Positions 10,671 to 20,480 of a stretch of DNA of 64,000 nucleotides are shown here, in pieces. Origin of the DNA: Rebecca billardiae RCC1528 (taxonomy: Eukaryota; Haptophyta); the NCBI GenBank assembly GCA_965240325.2, contig OZ251224.1:248001-312000 (forward strand), read 5' to 3'. The stretch's first letter is position 1. Each line of letters begins with the position of its first letter. A program made the position numbers and the translations under genes. The notes beneath the pieces were generated by a model. The model searched no databases. It was not told where the DNA came from and saw nothing but the letters and a program-made list of their open reading frames with translations.

Positions 10671-11239
10671 GGTGGTCACCTCTTCCCATTGGCCCGCACA
10701 GCATCATCCCGACGCCTCCCGACCGAGTCTCGTGGCGGCAGGCGGGCGCACAACTGGCCCGTGTTTTATTTCTACGAGAGCCCCCAACGGCTACTCCGCT
10801 ACTCGGCGACATTCGCCAAAACCGGGTCCGGTGGTAAAATAATGGCGGCTTGCCCGCTGGTGGTTGGTGCCGGCGCGATTGCGGAGTAGGGATGGCACGT
10901 CCGGTTGGCGGTTGGCGCATGTTCGTACTAGGGCGCTGAGCTGTAGCGAACTAGGTAGAGTAGCCGGTGTTGCCAACAGGCACAGCCAAGCCGCAAGTGT
11001 CTGCCACTACTCACTTACACTAGGCAGTGCTGCAGTGCTTCGGCAGCCTTGCCATGGTGCTTCGCCACTTGACTGAGTTGACACAGACGGTCACCCACCC
11101 GTCCGCTGCAGCTCCCTACATCAACGATCAACTCATCAATAAGGCGGCTCCGCCCTGCCGCTGGGCCTGGTATTGAAAAATACCCGCAGCTATTCGCGGT
11201 TGCCAGCCGGCCTGATTTCATAGTCACTGAGCTCAAAAT

Positions 11240-11242
<3 letters not shown>

Positions 11243-11286
<44 letters not shown>
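11243..11286. repeat. (AT)n microsatellite
   Basis: About 44 bp of AT dinucleotide. Confidence 0.95.
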
Positions 11287-11289
<3 letters not shown>

Positions 11290-11293
11290 CAGA

Positions 11294-11333
11294 CTTTTTC
11301 CCCCCTTTACTCTAACGGGCTCCGGGTGATCAG
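11294..11333. repeat. dispersed repeat, copy 1
   Basis: Bases 11313-11333 are identical over 21 bases to 42732-42752, and the preceding pyrimidine-rich bases are also similar (CTTTTTCCCCCC here, CTTTTTAACATTCCCC there). It is probably a fragment of an unidentified mobile element. Confidence 0.6.
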
Positions 11334-11617
11334 GCTGGCGGCCGAAGCCTCCAGCCCTACCCTGCCGCTGGGGGCTGGCCAAGTGGCGGCGGAGCGAGTG
11401 TAGCTGGTATCGTTTGCAGCCCATCGGTCGTTCAGCAATCCTGGTTCAACCAAACGGGACCATCGTTCAACAACTGACACGGGCGCGACGCAGCCAAGGC
11501 AGAGTGCTTGCAGCTCGCAGCGGCGCCCGCAACTGCGGTTCAGTGCCGCCGCGGCGCGGCGATCGTCACACCGCCGTGCGCTGCGCCACCCGTCCCAGAA
11601 AGCCCCTGAGCCCGTCT

Positions 11618-11672
11618 TCGGCTCAGCGGGCTCAAAACATGCCGACGGCATGTTTTGAGCCCGCTGAGCCGA
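11618..11672. repeat. perfect 26-bp inverted repeat (hairpin)
   Basis: Bases 11618-11643 pair perfectly with 11647-11672 around a 3-base loop. The TGA of the leftward METTL17/Rsm22 gene (11632-11634) lies inside the stem, so the hairpin would form in its mRNA across the stop codon and the start of the 3' UTR. Confidence 0.9.
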
Positions 11673-12831
11673 GATCGCGCACAGCGTGCTCTGCCCGGTT
11701 CGCGCCATCACCGCGAGGCACCCATGGATCACCCCACTTACTCGCGCGCGCCAGGCGGTAGTCGCTCGGCGCGTCGTCGTGCGTCGCGCCGCGCCCGTGC
11801 TTGCCTCGCGTCACGGTGATCGTCTGGAGCTCGGCGCGAGCGGTGCACAGGTCGAGCATCACGTGCCCCGAGCGCTTGCGCGGGATGCGCATGATGCGGC
11901 CGGCGACGAGCGCGCCGTGCCCCGCGGCCGCGTCGTCTTCGGCAGCGGCGCTCAGCGGCTCCGGCTCGGCCAGCGGGCGGCGCACGGCCAGGTAGGCGAA
12001 GTGCAGCAGCTCAAACCCGCGCGCGGCGCGGAAGGACGCTGGCTTGGCTGCGTGCCGCCACTCGAGCTTCTGCACGAAGCGGCACTGGCTCGGGCCCCTG
12101 GGGCCGAAGGCGGCGGGCTCGCGCTGCAGCGGGCACGCGAGCGAGTGCATGCACGGCGCGAGCATGCGCAGCGCCGCCCCATCTGCCGCGGCCGCGGCGA
12201 GCGCGCGGTGCGCAGCGGGCACGAGCACGGCCGGCGCGTCCGCGCGCGCAATGTGCTCCGCGAGCACCAGCACGCCCCCGGGCCGCAGCCGCTGGGCGAG
12301 CCCGGCGAGCTCGGCGGCTCGAGCGTCGGCCGCGCTCCCCTCGCTGAGAGCCTCGGTGCTCACGCAGACGAGGTCATGCTCGCCCTTCGGGTCGATGCCC
12401 ATGGCCGGTCCGCCGCGGCCGAACGCAGCCTGCAGCGCCGCGGCCGCCCGAGAGGACGCGCTTGGCGACGCGCACGCGCGCACGGCGTCCGGCCAAGCGT
12501 CGTGCGACGCGAGGATGGAGGCGCCACCGAGATGCTGCGGGCAGAGCTCGAGCACTGAGCGTGGCGCGAACGAGGCGCCGAGGCGCGCGTCCACCTCGAG
12601 GAACGCGCGGAAGAAGACTGCGTAGTGCTGCATGAACGCCGCCGATGGGCGGCCATCTTCGGCCGGGGCACGGGTCGCTCGAGACCTTCGCGCCTCCTTC
12701 GCTGCGCGGTCCATGCCTTGCAACACGGCATCCAGGTGATACGGCGGGCGGATGAGACGCACGGTCGACTCTGCGGCCGCTGCAGCCGTGCTCATCGAGC
12801 GGCACGCGCGCCACGCGGCCGCGACCGCCAT
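11632..12831 (-). CDS. METTL17: mitoribosome assembly protein METTL17/Rsm22
   Basis: A 399-aa single exon. The ATG at 12831 begins an Ala/Arg-rich mitochondrial-type presequence; an upstream in-frame ATG at 12963 exists but would extend into unlike sequence. Rsm22/METTL17 features are clear: LAPCMHSLACPL followed by QCRFVQKLEW, then FELLHFAYLAVRR, IMRIPRKRSGHVMLDLCT, and TRGKHG with a YRLARASKWGDPW ending. C227, C233, C250 and C329 correspond to the four Cys that ligate an iron-sulfur cluster in METTL17. The SAM-binding loop is poor (VLELCPQHLGG at 93-103), fitting a mainly structural role in small-subunit mitoribosome assembly. The last 30 residues pass through a hairpin and are probably not conserved. 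Confidence 0.85.
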   Translation of the reverse strand: MAVAAAWRACRSMSTAAAAAESTVRLIRPPYHLDAVLQGMDRAAKEARRSRATRAPAEDGRPSAAFMQHYAVFFRAFLEVDARLGASFAPRSVLELCPQHLGGASILASHDAWPDAVRACASPSASSRAAAALQAAFGRGGPAMGIDPKGEHDLVCVSTEALSEGSAADARAAELAGLAQRLRPGGVLVLAEHIARADAPAVLVPAAHRALAAAAADGAALRMLAPCMHSLACPLQREPAAFGPRGPSQCRFVQKLEWRHAAKPASFRAARGFELLHFAYLAVRRPLAEPEPLSAAAEDDAAAGHGALVAGRIMRIPRKRSGHVMLDLCTARAELQTITVTRGKHGRGATHDDAPSDYRLARASKWGDPWVPRGDGANRAEHAVRDLGSAGSKHAVGMF

Positions 12832-13048
12832 GCTTGCTACGTAGCTAGACAAAAGCAGCAGCGAGTCGTGATCTTGTTGATTTTTGCTGCGCGAGAAATC
12901 GTCTGCGCCCGAAATTGGCCAGAGACCCGCTCGAGTGCTCGACAAACAACCGCCCGTGTACATCTCTCACGCCCGCCGGCGGGGCGCAGAAGGCGCGCAT
13001 CCTGACGACGACGACGACGGCCGCCCTGCCGTGGGCGGGCGGAGCGGG
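12832..13048. promoter_or_regulatory. probable bidirectional promoter
   Basis: 217 bp separate the start codons of METTL17 (leftward) and the coiled-coil gene (rightward). No specific motif recognised. Confidence 0.4.
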
Positions 13049-15027
13049 ATGTCCGCCGTGAAGGAGGGAGGCAGCCTCTTATGGCGCTCGCTCTCGAGAG
13101 CCAGCCGTGCCGCGCGCGCGGACGACGACGCCCCCCGAGCCACGCACGAGGACGGCTCGTCGTCGCCTGGGCCACCGCTGCGCGCACAGGACTCGTCCGC
13201 AATCACCGACCTCGAGGAGCACGTGCAGCAGCTGCAGGCGACGGTGCGCGAGCTGCAGCGCGAGCGCGACGCCGCGCACCGCGAGGCCGAGCTCGCGCGC
13301 TCGCAGGTCGACCAGCTCTCCGCACAGGTCGAGCACCTCGCGGAGGGCGCGGACGCCGAGCCTGGCCTCGGCCGGGCGTTCGTTGGGCAGCCGGCGCAGG
13401 TGGGCGACGCGGCCGGGCTGTGCTCGGCGCGCGAGTGGGAGCGGCGCGAGACGACGAGCGCGCCCTTCGCCGCGCCGCCCGCGGCCTTCGGCGGCTGGGA
13501 CGGCTTCGACGACCAGCCGCTCGGCTTTGGCGGCGCGCACCTGTTTGGCGGCGAGGGCGGCGCGGCTGCGGCGCTGCCCGGGTTTGGAGCGGACGGCGCG
13601 GGCTTTGGCGGGGGCGGGGACGCGCCGCACGGGGAGGACGCGTGGGCGATCGTGACCGCGAGCCAGAGCGACCACGACGGCGCCGCCGACCACCCCGCCG
13701 CGTCGCCATTCGGTGCCGAGGCCTTGTTAGACCTGCCGCCGACGCCGACGGGAGTGCCGCCGCCGCTCCCGCAGCCCGCGCCGCAGCCGGGCGCGCCGCC
13801 GCCCCCCGAGGGGGCTACGGAGGCGGCGGCCGCTGTCGGCACGCCCGCTGCCGCGCCGGGCGCTGCGACCGGCCCGTCCGCGCCCGCAGCGCGCGCGCCA
13901 CACCCCGCTGACCGCGCGGAGCTCGAGTGTCTCCGCGCGCAGCTGCTGGAGCGTGACCGGCTGATTGCAGAGCTGCGCGCGAGCTGCGCGGCTTCGGCCG
14001 GGGCGGGCGTGGGCGGGGGTGCGGGCGCGGCGCAGCTCAACGGCGTGCTGCCCGACGCGGGCGCCCTCGCGCTCTCCCCGCCGCGCGCGGGCGGCAGCTC
14101 CGACGGGCACGCCGCCTCGCCCCGCCCCTCCTGGCTCTGGCCCGGCGCGAGCGACGACGGCGCAGACTCTGGGCTCAACACTTCGCTGCCCTCGCTCAAC
14201 GGCTCGGAGCTGACGGGCGGGGGCGCGCACCGGCCCGCGCGCTCGACGCTGTCGCTCGGCGTGGGCGGCGAGGAGGAGAGCGAGGGGGAGGAGGAGGGCG
14301 CAGCAGACAGCGGCGCCGTGCTCGACCGCATCCCCTCCCTGCGCGACCCTCTGCCTCCGCCACCGCCGTGGCTGCTCGTGAAGCGAGGCTCTGTGCAGGC
14401 CACCACCTCCGAGGAGCTCAGCTCGCTGAGGCGCGTGAGCGCGCAGATCTGCGCGGACAAGGTGAGCGCTGCCGGGGGCGCGGCGCGTGGCGGCTGGTGC
14501 GCACGGGCGGGCTGCGACGCCCGCACGCGCGCCGCGCGCCTCGCCGCGCGCACCGTGCGCTCAGCCCCCCCCGCCCCCCGCGCACACGCGCCCCCCTCCC
14601 TTCTGGGCGCTGGCTGACTGCCGACCGTCTGATGAGAGCAGGAGAGCATTGAGGAGCACGCCGCCATGCTGCACGGCCGTCTGCAGGAGGTGCACGCCGA
14701 CCTGCTCGAGCTGGGGGGCACGCTGCAGAAGACGCGGCGCAAGCTCGCGGCCAAGTCAGAGCGCCTGCGCCACGCGGAGCGAAGGTGCGCCCCGCGCAGC
14801 GTGCCGCCGTGCGCTCGCCGCGCTCCACTGCGCCGCGCTGAGGGCCGCTGCGAGTGGCTGACCTGCCGGTGGCGCACACGCGCGCCCGCACTGCGCCCGC
14901 ACCAATGCCGCTGCGCGCGCCGTGGGCGTGCTGCAGGCTGGCGGCTGCGGAGCAGCTGGCTGCGCTCTATCTGCACGGCTGGCTGACGCGCCTCGCGGCC
15001 ACGCGCCAGCGCGACGTCAATCAATGA
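13049..15027 (+). CDS. coiled-coil protein of unknown function
   Basis: Inferred exons are 13049-14461, 14642-14784 and 14937-15027, giving 548 aa; introns are 180 bp (GTGAGC...CAG) and 152 bp (GTGCGC...CAG). Splicing restores a continuous heptad-rich C-terminus (ESIEEHAAMLHGRLQEV, then LQKTRRKLAAKSERLRHAER, ending LAATRQRDVNQ), which supports the joins. A first coiled coil spans about residues 50-105 (DLEEHVQQLQATVRELQRER). The centre is low-complexity Gly/Ala/Pro with a repeated GFGG-like pattern, followed by a short helix (ELECLRAQLLERDRLIAELR). A golgin- or tether-like scaffold is possible, but no family is recognised. Confidence 0.6.
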
Positions 15028-15216
15028 CAGCCAAAGACGACATCTGCCGACGGCGACGTGTCGGACGACCGGCGACGAGACGATGCCGACGACCGGCATC
15101 CCGATCTGCGCCGAAATATTCCGCGAGTCGTCGTCTCAGATGGAGATACGGGCACTTTTATTCTTTGCCGGGGTCCCGGGTTCACGGGGTTGGCCTGGCA
15201 GCCTGGCAAAAAAAAA

Positions 15217-15301
15217 TACATACATGTATGTATGTATGTCGTATGTATGTATATGTATGTATGTATGTATGTATGTATATGTATATATGTATATATGTAT
15301 A
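15217..15301. repeat. (GTAT)n microsatellite
   Basis: About 85 bp of imperfect ATGT/GTAT tetranucleotide repeat. Confidence 0.9.
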
Positions 15302-15325
15302 CGCTATACCGGCCCGCGGATTAAC

Positions 15326-15683
15326 TCATTCACGCGGCGTCTCTGGCACCGCGAGCTTCTCAACCGGCGGCCCCTCGCTGCTGCACAGCAGTGGCGGGAG
15401 CTGCGCGATCTGCACGGGCGCGGAGATTGCTGCGGCCTCAGTCTCAGACGCTCTATTCACCGGTGGTGACAAGCTCGCGCTCGCCGCAGAAGCGCCGTGG
15501 CCGAGCGCAGCCGAATGCCTGCCACACCGCCACACGAGTGCACGGCGCCGTCTGCTGTGACGAAGAGAGCATGCGAGCTGCCGAATGAGCACTGGACCAC
15601 GCGCTTACCGGAACGGGTGTGCACGCATTCCGGCACCCGCACATCTGTGGACCTGCGCCCAAGCCCGAGCTCGCCGTGCACGT
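15326..15683 (-). pseudogene. RCC1-repeat fragment truncated by an LTR element
   Basis: On the minus strand from 15681, GELGLGRRSTDVRVPE and VVQCSFGSSHALFVTADGAV match an RCC1 beta-propeller blade (GxLGxG...VxxxxCGxxHxLxxTxDGxV). The frame then has to shift by one base near 15560 to continue as SAALGHGAS and APVQIAQLPPLL to a stop at 15326. The fragment ends exactly at the left LTR (15684), with no continuation visible beyond the right LTR. It is therefore a truncated and probably frameshifted remnant; a small intron instead of the frameshift is possible. Confidence 0.5.
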
Positions 15684-15995
15684 TGTCAAAGGAATCGCCA
15701 ATCTACAGTGATTTCCAATTTCCAATCCAACATTTTACTCGCAGTCACACAGTGGCGGCGCGACCGCTGCGGCGGCGCTCGCACAAAATCCTCCAAAATC
15801 AACCTGAACCTCATCCTAAAATACAGCAGGACAGCATGGCTGGCGGCGGCATCTGGAAGCATTCTAGATGCTTCTGAAACTCGTGAACGAAACATGAGCC
15901 GATCACACAAAACAAGCTGAGCTCACCACCGCAAACAAGAGCCGAAGCTCGTCGACCGCGACTCGACCGTCAAGCTCAAGACGCGTTCCCTGACA
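15684..15995 (+). repeat. left LTR
   Basis: 312 bp with ends TGTCA...TGACA. It differs from the right LTR by a few small indels and substitutions, so the insertion is not brand new. Confidence 0.85.
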
Positions 15996-18498
15996 TGCTA
16001 GCACGGTGCTGGGAGAACTTGGGCAAGGATGGAGACGACGAGAACAGCGGCAAGGACGTGAACGGCCATCAGCCCGCCCCAGTTGCTCCCCTCATTGGGT
16101 TGAAGCCAGGCGTGGCAGAGCGCCCGGCAATGCCGCGCAGCTCATCGGCGATCGCGCGCAAGCGCACGCCAGACTACCTCGCCGCTGCCCTGAGGGGCAT
16201 GCAGGCCGAGAAGAACCGGCAAGGCGAGAAGCTCACGCTTCTCCGCAAGCCCATCTCCAGCGCCTACGGGCCTGGCAACACCGCTGACCTGAATTCAGGC
16301 AGCCACGCGTCGAGTGCGATTGCACCGCGCGTCGACTGGCTTCATGCCGAGTCAATCAAGGATCACCTTGAGGAGGAGGTTCGCGCACAGCGCGGTGAGG
16401 AGGAGCGTTGCCGCTCGCATCCCCCGCCATCGCGCCACTCCATCCGCACGCACGTCGTTGCGCAGGGGATCTCAACCACTACCGCCCGGGACTTGGCGCC
16501 CGCAAGCGCGGCTGAGCGCCGGAGGCCGAGTGCCCGCAGCTCAAGGAGTGCCTTGCTGCCTCCGAGTCATCGAACGAGGTCACCGAGCGTTCCGGGGCAG
16601 ATGTAGCGCTCGACGCTGCTGCCGCTGATGCCGCTCCGACCGTCGAGGCCCTCGAGCCTGCCGACGCTGCTCGGCGTGCTGGCCTTCTGGCCGCCGCCAA
16701 TGACAGCGCGGTCGTGACCGCAGTCAGTCTGCAGCCTCGCGCGCATGACACTGTGTCTGAGTCTGACCGATCGAACGATGACATTAGCACCGATGAGTGC
16801 GACTCAAACGACCTGTATGGTCTGGCAGAGCAAACTATGCTCCAAGATGCTACGACGCGTGACTCAGTCACCGCGAGCACCAGCCCCAATATTCATTGCC
16901 AGGGCCGAACCAAACCCATCGTATTTTTGGAGATGACCAACAAATACGTTTACCCCAAAATTCACGGGGCCCTCGCAGGCCTCACGATGGCTTCCGAAGC
17001 CGAGCTGCTCGCCACGAGCGACACAAGCAGCCGCGAGATGACCGCCGCAGAGACGGCAGAGTCCTCGTCTGGCACGTATCGACTCGCGTCGAACGTAGGA
17101 AGCGCATGCGATGCAGGGGGGGCATCATACACCTGCTTGACGGCAAAGCCGCAGCAAAACCAAGTTGGCGAGCGCGACGCGCGTGCGCATGCATCAGCTG
17201 CGTCAGCCATCACAACGCCACACTCTTGCAAGGAAGAGTATTCCGCCGAAGCTGCCGCGGATGCACATGCATCACCGCTGGACAGAACGAGCGTGAAGAA
17301 GCCCAAAGAAGGCACCACAGCCTCGACGAGGGTCACTCCTCGCTCGAAGGTAGAGCGCGAATCGCCACAGAGCGCGCGCGACACATCGACCAATGCACTT
17401 GAGTCGAAGAAACGTGACTGGATAGTCATCGAAGGAGGAGTCACAGACTCTAATCCAACCAAGAAGGAACGTGTGTTCATGGCACGCGAATCCTCGGCAG
17501 GAGTGGATACACCCGCCACACACAAGCTGACACAGTCGGCTCTGAAATCCAAGCGCGCGGTACACAGCGCGATACGGGATGCACTCGCAGAAGTGAGCAC
17601 CTACTACAAGGGCAAATCCTCAGATGTCACACCTGACATAATGGATCCCAAGGATAGCAAGCTATCCGGCTTTCAACTCATTGCCAAAGACAAATGGGTG
17701 AAAGACGCAGCCAAAATCGATCCATACAAGGCTGACAACGCTGACGCCAACAAGATCGGATCGGTCTACGATCGATCTGCGGCAGCGATATTCAAGCAGC
17801 TGAAGGACTCTATCGAGCCTCAGTTATTCGCCTATCTGGAATCGAAGCTGCACATCAGCGATCCGACCAAGAACTACTTGGATCTGGCGCTGCTGCTACA
17901 GATATTTGAGCGCGAGCTCAAGATCACAACTATGTCCGAACTCAGGGATGAATTCCTGAAGTTATACCCGACAAAGGTGTCGCCCATTGGCGCATCGGAC
18001 ATTATCAAGAAATCCGTCGAGCAAGTCCGCTCATCTCGATATGGGAATCTGGACGATGCTACGATGTTGGTCTTCAAGCTGTATAACAGCATGCACGACC
18101 ATCCCCAAGTCTACGAGTCAGTTATCTCGCACTTCGGAGCGCTCACGCCCGAGCAATGTGTGGATAACACTGACCAGATAATGGCCCAGATGGAAGATGC
18201 CTACAAACGGCACGGCTCAATGAAGCTACTCCATCAGAACAATACCAAGGGGAGAGAGACCGAAAATTATTCCAAGATACGCCAAAATGCTGATTATCAG
18301 CAAGGCACGCGGCGACGCGGTGACTTTGAGGGCGCCGAAGTCTTCGCCGCTCAGGCCCAAAAGGCTCCAGCCAATGGCGAGAGCGGGCCGAATAACTCGG
18401 ACACCAGCAAACGGTGCACTCACTGTGGTCTCAAGAACCATACTGCCCAGCAGTGTTGGAAGCTCCACCCAGAGCTACGCCCCAAGGCCAAAGAGTGA
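15995..18498 (+). pseudogene. Gag-like gene with a frameshift
   Basis: A first open frame (15995-16606) encodes a charged N-terminal part (RKRTPDYLAAALRGMQAEKN, then HLEEEVRAQRGEEE). The main part lies in the -1 frame, open from 16516 to the stop at 18498. It includes KSKRAVHSAIRDALAEV, a helical capsid-like region (LFAYLESKLH), and the CCHC knuckle CTHCGLKNHTAQQC near the end, followed by a basic tail. No classical slippery heptamer is visible in the 16516-16606 overlap, so an inactivating indel is more likely than programmed frameshifting. Its central region is homologous to the gene at 62164-64000, showing a Gag family with at least two lineages in this genome. Gag proteins form the particle that packages element RNA. 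Confidence 0.65.
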
Positions 18499-18710
18499 AC
18501 ATATGGTGCAAATAAGCCCAGGACTGACTCGGGTTACCCAAAACCGTCACACGGAAGTCCCAGCACATGACCCGTATCCTGGCATTGGCAACCATTACTG
18601 ACTCCAATTCACTCATGCACACAGGTGCACAAACAATACCAAGCCCAAAATCAAGCCCAAAATCACTCATAATCCAAGCTTAGTCCTCACAGACGAGCGC
18701 ATATTGGATT

Positions 18711-18720
18711 GAGGGGGGGG
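18711..18720 (+). other. polypurine tract
   Basis: GAGGGGGGGG directly abuts the right LTR, as expected of the plus-strand primer of an LTR retrotransposon. Confidence 0.8.
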
Positions 18721-19044
18721 TGTCAAAGGAATCGCCAATCTACAGTGATTTCCAATTTCCAATCCAACATTTTACTCGCAGTCACACAGTGGCGGCGCGA
18801 CCGCTGCGGCGGCGCTCGCACAAAATCCTCCAAAATCAACGACCTGAACCTCATCCTAAAATACAGCAGGACAGCATGGCTGGCGGCGACCTGGCGGCGA
18901 CATCTCGAAGCATTCCAGATGCTTCTTAGAAATGAACGAAACATGAGCCGATCACACAAAACACGCTGAGCTCACCACCGCAAACAAGAGCCGAAGCTCG
19001 TCGACCGCGACTCGACCGTCAAGCTCAAGACGCGTTCCCTGACA
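18721..19044 (+). repeat. right LTR
   Basis: 324 bp, beginning TGTCAAAGG immediately after the polypurine tract and ending TGACA. Confidence 0.85.
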
Positions 19045-19756
19045 GTTTTCGCTTTTTCGAGGGGTACATTCGCCCATTGCTCTGCATTAGCAAGACACGA
19101 TTGACGAAATAGCCGCGCCCGGGCCATTCCGCATATGTCGATGGACGGACGTGCATTTGTCAGTATATCTGGGTGAACGAATCTGCGATTTGTTGTAAAT
19201 CTTCATAGCATATTGCCAAATAGGACGAGGACCCTTGCAAGCGCGTGCGCTGGAGGTCCTGGGCCCCTGCAGCAAAAAGTCTTCGTCAAGTACTCAACTT
19301 TACTAACGACGAACCTTTGCGCGCTGCCAAATTACTCGCTCAACTTTACACCTGAATGACCCCAGTGGGCGGAAATGGCCATATCTCCCGGAGATCGGGA
19401 GAACTCACACGTGTGAGTCATGTTTCGTCCTTTTTTTCGAGACGTTGATTGGTCAAACGCTCAGCATTCTATGTCCACAATTCCATATCGACACAACACA
19501 GCTCCTACCAACCTGTGTACTAAAAACCTTGGGTTAGCTGCACAACGACCAATCAGCGCGCAGCGAGCGGAGAGACTCGAAAACCGAGAATCACTCACGC
19601 ATTTACTATGATGTTTGCTCTTCGCCCATGCCAACTTTGCTATTGACAAAAACGCAGCGGCTTGGTTACGACCCATAGAAATCTAGACGACCACCAATCA
19701 GCACACAGCAAACGAGACAACCTTCACTTTCGAGCGGGCAAAAGGAGCTTTTGCCT
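19045..19756. other. intergenic stretch, lower GC
   Basis: No gene recognised. Three CCAAT-type motifs occur (ATTGG near 19448; CCAATCAG near 19550 and 19694), so it may hold promoter DNA, but no gene start could be tied to it. Confidence 0.4.
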
Positions 19757-20480
19757 TCAACCCGCACATATGCGTACTCGCTGGCCTTCGTTCGGCGCCC
19801 GAGCATCCTCGGTAGACGTGTGGCGTGCCGGCCCACGGTCCGCCGCCCTCGCCCTGCTCATCTTCATCGTCTCCTCATCCTCCTCGTCGTCCGCGCCGCC
19901 GCCGTGCGCCAGCGCCTCCGCCAGCGCGGCGCCGCACAGGTGCTCGCGGAACAGCGCGGCGGCGCAGAGCGCGCCGGCCGGCGTGGCGCCGGCGGGCGGG
20001 CGCGCGGCGCTCAGCGCGGTACCGAGCAGCCCGCCGAGCGCGCGCAGCTGCGCACCCGCCGGCAGCTCGAGCAGCGCCGCGTGGCACGCGCCCGCGCCGG
20101 CGGTGCCGAGCTCCGCGCACAGCACGGACAGCCCTCGTGCCCACGCCGCCGCGCGCCCGCCCGCGCCCGCGGCGTGCAGCGCGCCGAGCGCGGCGCCGAG
20201 CGCGGCGCGCGCTGCGGACGTGTCGGCGGCGCACAGCGCACCCGCCGCCGCGCCCACCAGTGCGGGCAGCTGCTCCGCCGCCGGCCGCCCCGCGGCGGCG
20301 CACGCGCCTAGCGCGCGCAGCGCGAGCGCGCTCGTCTGCACGTCCTCCGCCTTGAGCGCCTCCCAGCCCGCGCCGCCGCCGCCGCACGGCGTACAGCGCT
20401 CTGCCGAGCAGAGCGCAAAGCGCGCGCCGCTGTGCACACGTGGCACACGCGAGCAGCTTGAGCACGCTCGCCGCGCCTTA
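19757..20480 (-). pseudogene. alpha-solenoid (HEAT/ARM-like) fragment
   Basis: The minus frame at 19757-20395 encodes Ala/Leu-rich helical pairs (GWEALKAEDVQTSALALRAL, AALGAALGALHAAG, GACHAALLELPAGAQLRAL), ending in an acidic stretch DDEEDEE and a short tail. A similar helical stretch (LKLLACATCAQRRALCALLG) sits just upstream in another frame, so a one-base shift or an unseen intron separates them. The pattern suits HEAT or armadillo repeats, but very high GC makes any frame Ala-rich, so this is weak. Confidence 0.3.

Larger units (their letters stand above)
10671..11617. other. intergenic stretch
   Basis: No gene recognised. It contains an AT microsatellite and, just after it, a short sequence shared with 42717-42752. 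It lies between convergent genes. Confidence 0.55.
15684..19044 (+). mobile_element. non-autonomous LTR retrotransposon carrying only Gag (TR-GAG type)
   Basis: Two long direct repeats (312 and 324 bp, nearly identical, starting TGTCA and ending TGACA) flank a 2.7-kb interior with a Gag-like gene ending in a CCHC knuckle. A polypurine tract abuts the right repeat. No protease, reverse transcriptase, RNase H or integrase frame is present, so the element would need enzymes supplied in trans. No matching target-site duplication is evident: CACGT precedes the left LTR and GTTTT follows the right one. That suggests recombination between copies or a later rearrangement. No primer-binding site was identified; the interior begins TGCTAGCACGG. 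Confidence 0.8.

Noticed and set aside
16516-16606. Programmed -1 frameshift in the Gag gene
   Set aside because: No slippery heptamer or clear downstream structure is seen; an indel is simpler.
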